A stretch of 64,000 nt of DNA from CAYUQT01 sp964596165. Lineage in GTDB: Bacteria > Planctomycetota > Phycisphaerae > UBA1845 > JAFGLZ01. Within the stretch, counting starts at the first letter, position 1, and each line of letters begins with the position of its first letter. Below the pieces are notes generated by a model, which worked only from the letters and a program-made list of their open reading frames with translations, did no database searches and was not told the origin of the DNA. A program made the translations under genes and the position numbers. Of the stretch, positions 15,843 to 26,000 are shown one piece after another. Location: the NCBI GenBank assembly GCA_964596165.1, contig CAZQTW010000010.1:56855-120854 (forward strand), written 5' to 3'.

Positions 15843-17276
15843 CTACCTTAAGGGTGGTGACGATAAGCGTCCTCTCAAGGGCGTTAGTACCGTCATGACC
15901 ACCGCCAGCGCGACCTGCAAGACGAGCGCGGCGGTCGTGTTGAGCGATGCGTTGTTAAGGATCGCCAAGAGCGTACCGATCGGACTGAATACCATGATCG
16001 TGCCCGGCCACTCTTGCAGCCCCGACAAGGCGTACCGGAGCAATTCACCGAACAACGGTCCCAGCCATGTCAGGCAGATCCAGACGACCATGTAGGGAGC
16101 GGGCTTCGTCGCTCGGCGATATAGGAACCGCAGCAGATGGGCCCAGACCAGTAGTTGCGACGTCACCAAAACGCCAACCGTGACGGCTCGCGCGACCGTC
16201 ACCGGCCCCACGGACATCGTCGCCAGCGGGAGGCACAGGCACACCGCCGCGCAGGCGAGTGCAGCGAGCGAAACGGAAACGGGTTTTCGCCCCAGGCTCG
16301 GATCGTTCAGCCGCTTTTTTCGATGGTATTGTTCCTGCAACAGAGCGGTTCCCGAGAGCGGTATGAGCGAGAGAATCATCGCCATGAGCGTCGAGGCAAC
16401 AGACTGCTCGACCGCCCCGATCGATGTCGAACCCCAGAAGGCGGGCGACAGCGAAGGCCAGTGGGCGACACCCAAGACGGAAAGCACCACCCAGCCCGCA
16501 ATCAGCCCTAGGCCGATCCACGGACCAAAGGCAATCGCGTTGTCTCGCCGGTACTTCCGTGCGGCGGCAACATAGAAAAGGACTGCCGTCGCGGCCTGCG
16601 CGACCATGGACACGGGATAGACACTGTTCCACTGTCCGCCGGACCCCGGCAGGCCGAACATCGTTCCTCCGACGGCAGGACCGATCAGGAGAATCACCGC
16701 AGGTACGAATGCGAACGTGATCCCCCCGCTCAGTCCACCCACCACAACAAGGACGAGCGCGATTTCGAATCCGCGCTGGGTGATCATGGCATAATAGACG
16801 GCGCCCGTCCACAGCGAGACCGCGAACCAGATCAGGATACCGTTTGACAGGAGCCAGACGTGCAGGCGTTCGCCGGCTCCAAGCGTGACGACGGCCCCCA
16901 AGAGCACATTGACGCCGGCCAGGCATATCGGCTGAAATGCGCATCCGGCAATGTATCCGAAGACCGCGCGTGATTCCGAGATGGGTGCGAGTCGATGCGA
17001 CTCGATCATTCGCGTCGTCAGATCCCTCCGAACCGATTTGGTGATGGTTGAACACACCAGGAGAATGAGAAAGGCCGCCTGGAGAGCAAGGATCACTTTC
17101 ACCCAAACCGACAGGGACCATTGGGTGGACCGCGGATCGGCCCGAAGCGACATGGCGATGAGAATGCCGAGCGCAATGCCGTAGACGACGGCAACCCGAA
17201 TCAGTCGGCCCATCCCCCCTCGAAGCTCGACCTGTACCCACGCGATCGGATTGTCCAAGACCGGCATGCTTGCCAT
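15843..17276 (-). CDS. ABC-2-type transporter permease
   Basis: A 477-residue polytopic membrane protein with roughly ten to twelve hydrophobic segments and no soluble domain, encoded directly after an ABC ATPase. It begins SMPVLDNPIAWVQVELRGG, the N-terminal elbow helix seen in planctomycete ABC-2 permeases ('NPI..rE.r'). The start ATG shares a base with the ATPase stop (TGATG at 17278-17274), so the two are translationally coupled. Expected role: export of a lipid, peptide or polysaccharide, or maintenance of the cell envelope, together with the ATPase. The substrate is unknown. Confidence 0.8.
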   Translation of the reverse strand: MASMPVLDNPIAWVQVELRGGMGRLIRVAVVYGIALGILIAMSLRADPRSTQWSLSVWVKVILALQAAFLILLVCSTITKSVRRDLTTRMIESHRLAPISESRAVFGYIAGCAFQPICLAGVNVLLGAVVTLGAGERLHVWLLSNGILIWFAVSLWTGAVYYAMITQRGFEIALVLVVVGGLSGGITFAFVPAVILLIGPAVGGTMFGLPGSGGQWNSVYPVSMVAQAATAVLFYVAAARKYRRDNAIAFGPWIGLGLIAGWVVLSVLGVAHWPSLSPAFWGSTSIGAVEQSVASTLMAMILSLIPLSGTALLQEQYHRKKRLNDPSLGRKPVSVSLAALACAAVCLCLPLATMSVGPVTVARAVTVGVLVTSQLLVWAHLLRFLYRRATKPAPYMVVWICLTWLGPLFGELLRYALSGLQEWPGTIMVFSPIGTLLAILNNASLNTTAALVLQVALAVVMTVLTPLRGRLSSPPLR

Positions 17277-18235
17277 CAGTCCACCTGGCGGATTCCCGTC
17301 CGCATGTAGGCCTCTTCCAAATCGGGCGTGTGCGCGACAAACGAGGCGACGGGCAAACCGAGACCGACCAGACGGGCTAACAACTCGGCCGCCTCGTCGT
17401 TGCGGCTCCCGTACTCCAGTATCACCCGATCGTCGTGAACCTGAACGCCCTTGACGCCGGGGATGCGACTCAGCGTCTCGCCCAGGCCGACAATGGGACG
17501 AGCGAGGACCATCGTGTAGCGACACCGCCGGCCGTCGGCCGAGCCGGCCACCTCGGCCACCGTCCCGAATCGAACCATAACCCCCTGCGCCATGATCGCG
17601 ATGTGGGTGCAGTATTCGTTCAGATCGGCCAGTATGTGCGACGAAACGATGATCGCCTTGCCCTGCTCGCGCAGACTGCAGAGCAGACGACGAAATTGGA
17701 CACGGCCCGCCGGATCGAGCCCGGCGGCCGGTTCGTCCAGGAGGATAATGGACGGATTCGGCAGCAGCGTTCGGGCGATTCCGATCCGCTGCCGCATCCC
17801 GCGAGAGAGCGCCTTAATCTTCTGATCGGCCTTTTCTTTCAGCCATGTCTTCTCGAGCCAGAAGTCGATTCGCGCATCGATCTCAGCCCCTTTGATGCCA
17901 TACGCTCTGGCCACAAATCGAAGGAACTGCCGGGTGGTCAGCTCGTCGTAGACGGGCGGGGTATCCGGCGTGAAGCCGAGGTGGTATCTGACGTCGAGAT
18001 CCGCCGACGTCGGCGGGTTTCCCATCAGACGGATCTTCCCCGATGTCAACGGTTGCAGCCCACCGATCGCCCGCAGCAGCGTGGTCTTTCCCGCGCCGTT
18101 GGGACCGATCAGCCCGAGAAGCTCTCCGCCCCTCAGTCCGAGGCAGACGTCGCGAACCGCGACGAGCGACCCGAACTCCACACGTACGCGATCGAGACTC
18201 ACGAGTTCGGTCGGTGGCTCTGCGGAATGATTCAT
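17276..18235 (-). CDS. ABC transporter ATP-binding protein (CcmA/NatA type)
   Basis: A 319-residue ABC ATPase: Walker A GPNGAGKTTLL near residue 40, Q-loop GFTPDTPPVYDELTTRQFL, signature LSRGMRQRIGIARTLL, Walker B IILLDEPAAGLDPAGR and the switch His in VSSHILADL. After the nucleotide-binding domain there is an additional C-terminal domain of about 90 residues, typical of exporters that pair with ABC-2 permeases such as DrrA/NatA. It lies upstream of the permease with a TGATG overlap. No operon partner other than the permease is visible. Confidence 0.92.
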   Translation of the reverse strand: MNHSAEPPTELVSLDRVRVEFGSLVAVRDVCLGLRGGELLGLIGPNGAGKTTLLRAIGGLQPLTSGKIRLMGNPPTSADLDVRYHLGFTPDTPPVYDELTTRQFLRFVARAYGIKGAEIDARIDFWLEKTWLKEKADQKIKALSRGMRQRIGIARTLLPNPSIILLDEPAAGLDPAGRVQFRRLLCSLREQGKAIIVSSHILADLNEYCTHIAIMAQGVMVRFGTVAEVAGSADGRRCRYTMVLARPIVGLGETLSRIPGVKGVQVHDDRVILEYGSRNDEAAELLARLVGLGLPVASFVAHTPDLEEAYMRTGIRQVD

Positions 18236-18298
18236 ACGACATAGAGCCTAGGCCATCGGGGCTTGCTCGGCAAGGCGACAACTCCGGTGGAGGTTACC

Positions 18299-18328
18299 TT
18301 GACACACGGTTGTGGCCGTCGCGATAAT
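18299..18328 (+). promoter_or_regulatory. Predicted sigma-70 promoter of the tsaC-phosphatase/rpiB operon
   Basis: TTGACA at 18299-18304, an 18-base spacer and GATAAT at 18323-18328. Both boxes are near consensus. The expected transcription start near 18335 gives a leader of about 50 bases before the ATG at 18386. Confidence 0.6.
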
Positions 18329-18385
18329 CCACGCGACCGGTCGTCTCGGTCGTCCGCAATTAGGGCTGAGTGGAAACGTCGCCGG

Positions 18386-19510
18386 ATGAATACAGAGACG
18401 CTGAAAGTCGACGTGAATAGCGGCTATCGACGTGCCATCGAGAAGGCCGTCGCCGTACTGAATGCCGGCGGCTTGGTGGTCTTTCCCACGGAGACCGTGT
18501 ACGGCGTGGGGGCCAACGTCGCCAATCGGGAAGCCGTGAAGCGGCTCCGAGAGGTGAAGAACCGTTCGGACGATAAGCCTTTCACGGTGCATATCGGTCG
18601 GCCTGATGACTTGGCGAAGTACGTTCCTTCGCCCGGGGCGGTGGGGCGTCGGCTGGCCGGAAAGGGCTGGCCCGGTCCGTTGACGCTGATTTTCTCTGTG
18701 AATGCCCCGTCGCAGGCACCGGTTTTCAGGGACGCGCCGAGTATTCAGGAGAGGACGCTCTATCATGAAGGGACCATCGGCCTGCGTTGCCCGGACGACC
18801 GGGCGGCCTGCGATCTCCTGACCGGAGCGAACGCTCCCGTCGTGGCCGCGAGTGCCAATCCGGCGGGCGCTTCGCCGGCCATCACCGGTCGGCAGGCCCA
18901 GGAGTATCTGGAGGGCCAAGTGGACCTCGTGCTCGATGCCGGTCGAACCGCATATGCCAGGCCCTCGTCCATCGTTCGAGTCAACGAACAGGGGTACGAG
19001 ATCCTCAGACAGGGTGTGCTTGACGATCGCATGATCGAACGCTTGGCGAAAACGAGCTTCCTGTTCGTGTGCAGCGGCAACACGTGTCGGAGCCCGATTG
19101 CCGAAGGCCTGTGCAAGAAGGTCCTGGCGGAGCGTCTGGGATGCCGCATGGAGGACTTGGCGGACCGCGGCTACGTCGTCGGGTCTGCCGGCACGCACGG
19201 CCTGGGCAGGAGTCCCGCAACGGCGGAGGCCATCCAGGCGTGCAGGGCCCGGGGCGTGGACATTTCGTCGCATCGGGCGCAGCCGCTAACCCCCGAACTC
19301 ATCAACACGGCCGACTATGTGTTCGGTATGACCGTCCGCCACGTCGAATCGATACGAGATCTCTTGCCGTCGGCCAAGGCGTACGTTGCGCAGCTCGACC
19401 CGAATGGGGACGTGGAAGACCCCATCGGCGGGAGTGGTGAACTGTACATGGAACTGGCCGCACGAATAGAGGGACTCATTCGGCGCCATTTGGAGGGCAT
19501 CGAGCTATGA
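18386..19510 (+). CDS. tsaC: Fusion: threonylcarbamoyl-AMP synthase (Sua5/TsaC/YwlC) and low-molecular-weight protein-tyrosine phosphatase
   Basis: A 374-residue two-domain protein. Residues about 8-205 are a YrdC/Sua5 domain (GGLVVFPTETVYGVGANV, KNRSDDKPFTVHIG, GPLTLIF, ASANPAGASP), which makes threonylcarbamoyl-AMP for the t6A37 modification of tRNA. Residues about 225-374 are a low-molecular-weight tyrosine phosphatase with the C(X)5R loop VCSGNTCRSP and a downstream acidic DPNGDVEDPIGG segment. In Bacillus these are neighbouring genes (ywlC, ywlE); here they are one reading frame and are followed by rpiB (ywlF) with an ATGA overlap, so the ancient gene order is kept. The phosphatase may act on arginine- or tyrosine-phosphorylated proteins. 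Confidence 0.92.
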   Translation: MNTETLKVDVNSGYRRAIEKAVAVLNAGGLVVFPTETVYGVGANVANREAVKRLREVKNRSDDKPFTVHIGRPDDLAKYVPSPGAVGRRLAGKGWPGPLTLIFSVNAPSQAPVFRDAPSIQERTLYHEGTIGLRCPDDRAACDLLTGANAPVVAASANPAGASPAITGRQAQEYLEGQVDLVLDAGRTAYARPSSIVRVNEQGYEILRQGVLDDRMIERLAKTSFLFVCSGNTCRSPIAEGLCKKVLAERLGCRMEDLADRGYVVGSAGTHGLGRSPATAEAIQACRARGVDISSHRAQPLTPELINTADYVFGMTVRHVESIRDLLPSAKAYVAQLDPNGDVEDPIGGSGELYMELAARIEGLIRRHLEGIEL

Positions 19511-19953
19511 AAATCGCGCTCGGCGCGGATCATCGTGGACGGCCCGTCATGGATCGGGTTCGAGCGACGCTAAGCAGTCAGGGTCACGAGATAATCGTCT
19601 TTGGCCCGCAAGAGGGAGAGGTATCGGACTATCCCGACGCCGGCTACCCCGCCGCCCGAACCGTCGCCGAGGGCAAGGCCGAACGGGCCATCCTCTTCTG
19701 CGGCAGCGGCGTCGGCATGTCGATCGTGGCCAACAAGGTCAAGGGTATACGAGCCGCGCTGTGCCATGACGAGTTGACCGCCGAGATGTCGCGCCGACAC
19801 AACAATGCGAATGTCCTTTGCCTGGCGGCGGACTTACTCGGCGAGGCCCTCATCCAGCGAATCATCGATGCATGGCTGGTGACACCGTTTGAAGCCGGCC
19901 GCCACGAGCGCCGCGTGAGCAAGATTTCCGAGTACGAAGCGCGGGAGCAATGA
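19507..19953 (+). CDS. rpiB: Ribose-5-phosphate isomerase B
   Basis: A 148-residue RpiB/LacAB-family isomerase interconverting ribose 5-phosphate and ribulose 5-phosphate in the pentose phosphate pathway. It shows GADHRGRPVMDRV at the N-terminus, DYPDAGYPAARTVAEGKAERAILFCGSGVGMSIVANKVKGIRAALCHD with the catalytic Cys in FCGSGVG, and RHNNANVLCLAADLLG. The length is normal. Its ATG overlaps the stop of the upstream fusion gene by four bases (ATGA), which indicates coupled translation. The phosphatase-rpiB order is the same as in Firmicutes. Confidence 0.96.
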   Translation: MKIALGADHRGRPVMDRVRATLSSQGHEIIVFGPQEGEVSDYPDAGYPAARTVAEGKAERAILFCGSGVGMSIVANKVKGIRAALCHDELTAEMSRRHNNANVLCLAADLLGEALIQRIIDAWLVTPFEAGRHERRVSKISEYEAREQ

Positions 19954-20249
19954 CCGCCGCAACGGCCGGGGTCGGCGCCGGCTGTCCGGCCCCCGATGCC
20001 GCCTGTGTCGTCTGTTCACTCCAGTTGGTAAGTAGCGTGTTGGATGCCCGTGCCCTCGCTGATGCGGGCATTTCTCCCATCATGTCCGATCTCGTACCGG
20101 CGTGGTTCGGAACGAGAGCAGGTATTCGCGCACTGAGGCTCGGATGTCTCGCCGGCTCGGCACGGGACGAGTCCTGGCGGGTGCTCGGAACACCAACCGG
20201 ACGGACACAGTGGAACTCACCGGGAATTGGGGAGGCGACAGGGTGCTGT
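19954..20249. other. Gene-free gap after rpiB with a weak hairpin
   Basis: A 296-base gap between convergent rpiB and scpA. A 7-bp stem ATGCCCG (20044-20050)/CGGGCAT (20065-20071) with a 14-base loop is followed by only a short T-rich stretch, so it is a weak terminator candidate at best. A frame open on the + strand from 19950 overlaps the scpA 3' end and has no protein-like features. I see nothing else. Confidence 0.4.
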
Positions 20250-21221
20250 TCAGTCCGTCTCGCTCTGCTCGTCGGCCTGGGGCGGACTGCTGCTTTGCGT
20301 TCGCTCGGTCCAATCGGGGGGTAGTTCGGGCACGTCGGGGATTTCGGCGAAGCCCTCCTGGTCTTCTTCGTAATCCGCCGAAGCGGGGGGCAACTCGGAA
20401 AGCTCCTCTCCCTCGGTTGCCGGCTCTTCGGGCGCTTCGGCGTCCGGCGGGCCCGGCGGCGAGACGAGCGGCGTGAGATCCTCCTCGGGCTCCTCGATCG
20501 GCGTCGCGTCGATCAGATGGATGTAGATTGTCGAGAACGCTTGCTCCTGCTCCGCACGGATGCGGCGCTGTCGAACGAGCTCCAGAAGCGCCAGGAACAG
20601 ACCGATGCATTCGCTCCGCGTGCGGGCCTCGAAGATGTCGGCGAAGACCATCGCCCCGCCTGCCCGCTGAATTCGGTCGAGGATGTCCATCGCATGAAGC
20701 GAGATCGGTGTGTCGTCATACGTCACCTCGTGGGCGACGAGCCGACCGGTCTTGGCCATCACATCCCGAAAGGCCTCGACGAGATCCCAGATGTGGAGGT
20801 TTTCCAGCTCGATGTGGCCGGGTTCGGCCTCCGGCACGTCGGCCGGCAGCCGTGAGAAACGCTGCGCGCGTTCTCTCGCCGCGGTGTGAAGCTGATCGGC
20901 GGCGTCCTTGAACTTCTTGTACTCCAGGAGCTGACGCACCAGTTCCAGCCGGGGATCAACAAACTCCTCGGGCGTTTCCGCCGGCGGGCGTGGCAGGAGC
21001 ATCCGCGACTTGATTTCCATCAGCGTGGCCGCAAGGACCAGGAATTCGCCCACGCTGTTCGGATCGATCTGCCGCAACATCTCGACGTAGCCGACGTACT
21101 GGTCGGTGATGCGGGCGATGGGAATGTCATAGATGTCCACCTCCTCGCGGCGGATGAGGTAGAGCAACAGGTCGAGCGGACCGTTGTAGATGTCGAGTTG
21201 AACGCGATAGTCGTCGGCCAT
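20250..21221 (-). CDS. scpA: Segregation and condensation protein A
   Basis: A 323-residue ScpA kleisin that links SMC heads with ScpB in chromosome condensation. The N-terminal domain YRVQLDIYNGPLDLLLYLIRREEVDIYDIPIARITDQYVGYVEML is the conserved ScpA start. The winged-helix part includes ARTRSECIGLFLALLELVRQRRIRAEQ. About 80 residues of an acidic, Pro/Glu-rich tail follow the winged helix, longer than in typical ScpA (about 250 residues). ScpB is not adjacent. The ATG at 21221 is used; a GTG six bases upstream is possible. It is followed downstream by the rpiB convergent gap; trpS lies 36 bases upstream on the same strand. Confidence 0.94.
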   Translation of the reverse strand: MADDYRVQLDIYNGPLDLLLYLIRREEVDIYDIPIARITDQYVGYVEMLRQIDPNSVGEFLVLAATLMEIKSRMLLPRPPAETPEEFVDPRLELVRQLLEYKKFKDAADQLHTAARERAQRFSRLPADVPEAEPGHIELENLHIWDLVEAFRDVMAKTGRLVAHEVTYDDTPISLHAMDILDRIQRAGGAMVFADIFEARTRSECIGLFLALLELVRQRRIRAEQEQAFSTIYIHLIDATPIEEPEEDLTPLVSPPGPPDAEAPEEPATEGEELSELPPASADYEEDQEGFAEIPDVPELPPDWTERTQSSSPPQADEQSETD

Positions 21222-21257
21222 GAGCACTGCGTCGTTGCGTTGAAGTCAACCTACTGC

Positions 21258-22247
21258 CTACTTGCCGGTGACGGACACACGGCTCGTTTGGATGCCCGTT
21301 GCCTTGTGGACCTCGTCGAGCACGCCGACCGCCACCGCACGGGCCCGCCGGCCGCCGTCGGCCAGGACCTGTTCCACATGGTCGAGGTTCTTGCTCAACT
21401 CGTCGTACGTCCGACGGGCCGGCCCCAGCCGTTCGATGAACAACTCGAACAGCCGCTTTTTGGCCTCCCCGTATCCGGTTCCGCCACGGCGGTAGCGGTC
21501 TTCCCACTCCGCGCGTTCGGTTGGATTCGCAAAAAGCCGCAACAGAGCCATCACGTTGCACCGATCGGGGTTCTTCGGGTCCTCGACCGGTGTCGAGTCC
21601 GTCACGATCGACATGATCTTCTTTCGGATCTGCTTCTCCGGGATGAACAGCTCGATGGCGTTGTCGTAGCTCTTGGACATCTTGCGGCCGTCGATTCCGG
21701 GGACGACGGCCACCTCTTCGCGGATCAGTGGTTCCGGACGGACCAGGATGTCGCCGTAGGCCTGGTTGAACTTGCCCTGGATGTCCTGCGTGATCTCGAC
21801 GTGCTGCTTCTGATCTTGGCCCACCGGGACCAGGTGACTCTTGTAGATCAGGATGTCGGCGGCCTGGAGGACGGGGTATGTGAACAGACCCGTATTGGGG
21901 GCGAGGCCTTGCGCCACCTTGTCCTTGTAAGCGTGGCATCGCTGGAGGAGCGCCATTGGCGTAACGCAGTTCAGGATCCAGGCGAGTTCCGCGACCTCGG
22001 GCACGTCGGACTGGCGGAAGAAGACGGTTCGCTTCGGATCCAGCCCGAGCGCCAGGTATCCCATCGCCACCTCGAGCGTGTACGCGACCATCAGCTTGGG
22101 ATCGCTCAGGCTGGTCAGCGCATGGTAATTGGCGATGAAGTAGAAGCACTCGTGCTCGTTCTGCATTTCGATCTGGGGCTGCATGGCCCCGAAGTAGTTG
22201 CCCAGATGCAGTTTCCCCGATGGTTGAATACCCGACAGAACACGCAT
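21258..22247 (-). CDS. trpS: Tryptophanyl-tRNA synthetase
   Basis: A 329-residue class Ic aminoacyl-tRNA synthetase charging tRNA-Trp. It begins RVLSGIQPSGKLHLGNYFGA, where SGKLHLGNY carries the HIGH-equivalent motif, and has the KMSKS loop GIDGRKMSKSYDN near residue 190. Length (about 330) and motif spacing are normal for bacterial TrpS. The ATG at 22247 starts exactly at the conserved first strand. Same strand as scpA and the site-2 protease, with short gaps (about 25-36 bases), so the three may be co-transcribed; trpS-scpA neighbourhoods are common in bacteria. Confidence 0.97.
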   Translation of the reverse strand: MRVLSGIQPSGKLHLGNYFGAMQPQIEMQNEHECFYFIANYHALTSLSDPKLMVAYTLEVAMGYLALGLDPKRTVFFRQSDVPEVAELAWILNCVTPMALLQRCHAYKDKVAQGLAPNTGLFTYPVLQAADILIYKSHLVPVGQDQKQHVEITQDIQGKFNQAYGDILVRPEPLIREEVAVVPGIDGRKMSKSYDNAIELFIPEKQIRKKIMSIVTDSTPVEDPKNPDRCNVMALLRLFANPTERAEWEDRYRRGGTGYGEAKKRLFELFIERLGPARRTYDELSKNLDHVEQVLADGGRRARAVAVGVLDEVHKATGIQTSRVSVTGK

Positions 22248-22271
22248 GACTTGATTGCGACCTCCCAGGAA

Positions 22272-22985
22272 TCATATCGGGCAGGACCACGACGGCAGTC
22301 CGGCCACAAGCGTCCACACCACCAGAACCGGGTAGTGAATGATCCGGCTCAACGGGCTGAACCCCGGCACCAACATAGGCAGCATGACCAGGCCGAGGAT
22401 AATGTACGTCCCGTAGGGAGCCATGTCATCCAGTGTCCGCCGACTCGGCGGGCTGAGAAAATACCGGGTCACGTGGAAGCCATCCAGAGGAAAAGCGGGA
22501 ATCATATTGAAGATGGCCAGTCCGCAATTCACGATAAGGGCGCTGCCGAACATGACGAACAGGAGCGTTGCCCACTGATCGGAAATCAGGCCACTCATCA
22601 TGCCCCCGCGGAACAACACCCGAAGCAACAGGCCGAAGAAGACGGCCTGGATGAGGTTGCTGACCGGGCCGGCCGCGGAAACGATCATTTCGTCGCGAAG
22701 GGGGTGGCGAAAGTTCATCGGATTGACCGGCACCGGCTTGGCCCAACCGATCGGGCCAAACATGATGCACAGCGTCCCGATCAGGTCGAGGTGTGCGAGG
22801 GGGTTGAGGGAGCAGCGTCCTTCACGCATGGCAGTCGGATCGCCCATTCGATAGGCCATATAGGCATGGGCAAACTCATGCAACGTCAGCGCAAGCAGGA
22901 CGACCGGCATTCGAACCAGCAGATTCACAGGATCCAGGAAATCACGCACGAAATGACCTCGGCAGGACTCGTCGGCCGTCACCAT
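22272..22985 (-). CDS. Site-2 protease family (M50) membrane metalloprotease
   Basis: A 237-residue membrane protein with about six hydrophobic segments. The zinc-binding HExxH lies in the first core helix (LALTLHEFAHAYMAYRMGDP) and the second conserved site in IFNMIPAFPLDGFHVTR, giving the N-x-DG type aspartate of S2P proteases. This small PDZ-less group (Rv-like 'peptidase M50') is often found next to trpS-scpA, as it is here. It presumably cleaves membrane-spanning substrates or signal-peptide remnants; the substrate is unknown. The ATG at 22985 is used; a TTG at 23000 is an alternative. Confidence 0.88.
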   Translation of the reverse strand: MVTADESCRGHFVRDFLDPVNLLVRMPVVLLALTLHEFAHAYMAYRMGDPTAMREGRCSLNPLAHLDLIGTLCIMFGPIGWAKPVPVNPMNFRHPLRDEMIVSAAGPVSNLIQAVFFGLLLRVLFRGGMMSGLISDQWATLLFVMFGSALIVNCGLAIFNMIPAFPLDGFHVTRYFLSPPSRRTLDDMAPYGTYIILGLVMLPMLVPGFSPLSRIIHYPVLVVWTLVAGLPSWSCPI

Positions 22986-23048
22986 GAGGAACGCGGGCAA
23001 AACTCATCCACGTAGCCTATCCGCACGTGCGAAAAATTCAAGTGCGCA

Positions 23049-26000
23049 TCATTCCTTCGTTCGGCGGCGTTCGGGGTCGAACCACAGATAGATCGCGGGC
23101 AGGACGATGAGCGTCAGCAGCGTACTGCTGATGAGCCCACCGATGACGACGGTCGCCAGTGGTCGCTGGACTTCCGCACCCGTGCCCTGGGCGATCGCCA
23201 TCGGGACGAACCCCAGCGAGGCCACTAGGGCCGTCATCAGAACGGGGCGCAATCGGGTCAGGCTGCCCTGGATGATCGCTTCCGTGGCGACCACTCCCCG
23301 GCAACGAAGCTGGTTGATGAAGCTGACCATGACCAGGCCATTCAACACGGCCACCCCGCTGAGGGCGATGAATCCCACGCCTGCCGAGATCGAGAATGGA
23401 ATGTCGCGAATCCACAGCGAGAACACGCCGCCCGTCAGCGCAAGCGGCACGCCGGTGAATACGAGCAGAGCGTGTCGGATGGAGTTGAAGGTCGCGAAGA
23501 GCAGGATGAAGATCAGCCCGAGGGCCAGCGGGACAACGACGGCCAGACGTTTTCGCGCCGCGATGAGGTGTTCGAACTGTCCTCCCCAGCCGAGCCAGTA
23601 GCCCTCCGGCAAACGACCCAGTTTTCGTTCTATTCTCTGTTGGGCTTCCGCGACGAAACTCCCCAGGTCCCTCCCCCGAACATTGCACTGTACGACAGTC
23701 CTGCGTTTTCCGCCTTCGCGACGAATGACACGGGCCCCTTCGGTTATCCGGATCGTCGCCAAGCTGGAAAGCGGGATGTAGCCGGACATGGAACTGACTG
23801 CGTGTGCATCGGATAGAGGTCGTTCCGCATGCTCGCCCTCGGTCCTGGGCAGCGGAATCGCCAGCGACTCGACGGCCCGGATGTTGCGCAGGTTCTCCGG
23901 CAGCCGTACGACGAGATCGAACCGCCGATCGCCCTGGATGACCTGCCCGGCGCTGACGCCTCCCATGGCGATTTCCACGACGTCCTGTACGTCCTTGACG
24001 TTCAGGCCATAGCGGGCCACGGCCGCGCGATCGATTTCGATGGTCAGCATCGGCATGCCGGTTCCCTGTTCGACCTTGATGTCCTGTGCGCCGGGGACGT
24101 TTTGCAGTTCGCGTGCGATCTGATTCGCGTATCGGGACATCACATCCATTTCGTCGCCGTACACCTTGACGGCCAGATCGCTTCGGATGCCCGAAACGAG
24201 TTCATTCATGCGCAGCTCGATGGGCTGACTGAATTCGTAGTTCTGCCCCGGAAGCTGTTGGACGATCGCTTCCATCGCCTCGGCCAGTTCCTCCTGGGTC
24301 TTTGCTTTCTTCCACTGCTTGCGAGGGGTCAGCATGATGTATGTGTCCGAAACCTCCGGCCCACATACGTCGGTAACGACCTCGGACGTGCCGGTCCTGG
24401 CAAAAATGGAGGCAATCTCGTCCGGGAATGCCTTAAGCAGTTCCTGCTCCACGCGCTTCTGCATCTCGACGCTTGTGGTCAGGGCTATGCCGGGCATGCG
24501 CGTCGGCTGCAGCGCGATCGCTCCTTCGGTCAGTTGCGGGGCGAACTCGCTGCCCATGCGCGACGCCAGGAAAAGACTGCCCGCAACGGCCAGCGTTGCG
24601 CCCAATACCACCGCCCCCTTGTGGCGAAGGGCCCAGCCGAGGATCGGCTCGTAGGCGGCCTTCGCCCCGCGAATCAGGAAGATCTCCTTTTCCTTGATCT
24701 TTCCGCCCAGCAGCAGCGCCGCCAGGGCGGGAACGGCCGTAAACGTCAGGAGCAGTGCGGCGGCCAACGCCAGGATCACGACCATCGCCATCGGCGTGAA
24801 CAGCTTGCCCTCCACGCCCGAGAGGGTCAGGATCGGAAGGTAGACAATCATGATAATGGTGACGCCGAAGATGGTCGGTCGCGCCACCTCACCGGCCGCC
24901 TGCCGGACGAGCTCAGATCGCTCGGACCGCGACAGCGCACGCCCGAGTTCGTGTTGGCGCTGTCCCAGGCGCCGCATGAAGTTTTCAACCATTACAACAG
25001 CGCCGTCGACGATAATCCCGAAGTCGACCGCACCGAGACTCATCAGGTTGCCGCTGATCTTGCTCTGCACCATCCCGGTGATCGCAAGCAGCATTGACAG
25101 GGGAATCGCCAGCGCGACAAGGATCGCCGCCCGCACGTGTCCCAGCGTCAGGAACAAGACCGCGATCACGAGGATCGCACCCTCGACGAGGTTGTTGCGC
25201 ACCGTTCGAAGCGTGGCGTCGACCAGATACGTTCGATCGTAGAGCGTGGTGATCGTGACGTTTTCCGGGAGGTTCTTGTTCACCTCGGCGATCTTCGCAT
25301 CCACACGACGCGATACGACGCGGCTGTTCTCACCGTAGAGCAGAATGGCCGTTCCCAGGACCGCCTCTTGCCCCTTGCTCGTCCCGGCGCCGGTGCGAAG
25401 CTCCCTTCCCAGCCCCACATCGGCCACGTCTTTCACGTAGAACGGGGTGCCGTCGTGAGTCCCCAGCTTGATGTTGCGAATGTCTTCGACGCCGCGGATC
25501 CGTCCCAGGGCGCGGATGGTGTACTGCTCGCCGCCGTGTTCGACATATCCGCCCCCGACGTTGGCATTGTTCGCCGCCAGCGCCTCGACCACGTCGCGGA
25601 AGCTCAGGCCGTAGGCAATCAGCTTCATGGGGTCCGGCGTGACGTGGTATTGTCTCTCATAGCCCCCGATGCTGTTCACCTCGGCCACTCCGGGAACCGA
25701 ACGAAGCTGCGGCTTGACGATCCATTCCTGGATCGTGCGGAGGTCCATCGGCGTATAGGGGGTGCCGTCGGGCTTCGGACCGGTCGCGTCTACGCTCCAG
25801 AAGTAGATCTCGCCGAGTCCGGTCCAGATCGGTCCGAGAAACGGGGTGCCAACCCCTGACGGCAGGCTTTCCTTGGCCTCGGCAAGCCGCTCGCTGACGA
25901 GCTGTCGGGCACGATAGATATCGACGTCGTCCTTGAAGATCACCGTGACCTGCGAGACGCCGTAGAAGGACACCGATCGGATCTCGTCCACGCCGGGGAT

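Noticed and set aside
20041..20075. Rho-independent terminator after rpiB
   Set aside because: The stem is only 7 bp with a 14-base loop and the following T run is short; listed only as a weak hairpin in the gap.
19950..20324. A + strand gene overlapping the end of rpiB and scpA
   Set aside because: Overlaps the scpA 3' end, has low-complexity Ala/Gly/Arg content and no homologous pattern; the ATG is merely the ATGA of the rpiB stop.
20886..23015. A 709-codon open frame on the + strand across scpA, trpS and the site-2 protease
   Set aside because: It is the antisense of three well-supported genes. Long antisense frames are expected at this GC content and the protein has no recognisable fold.
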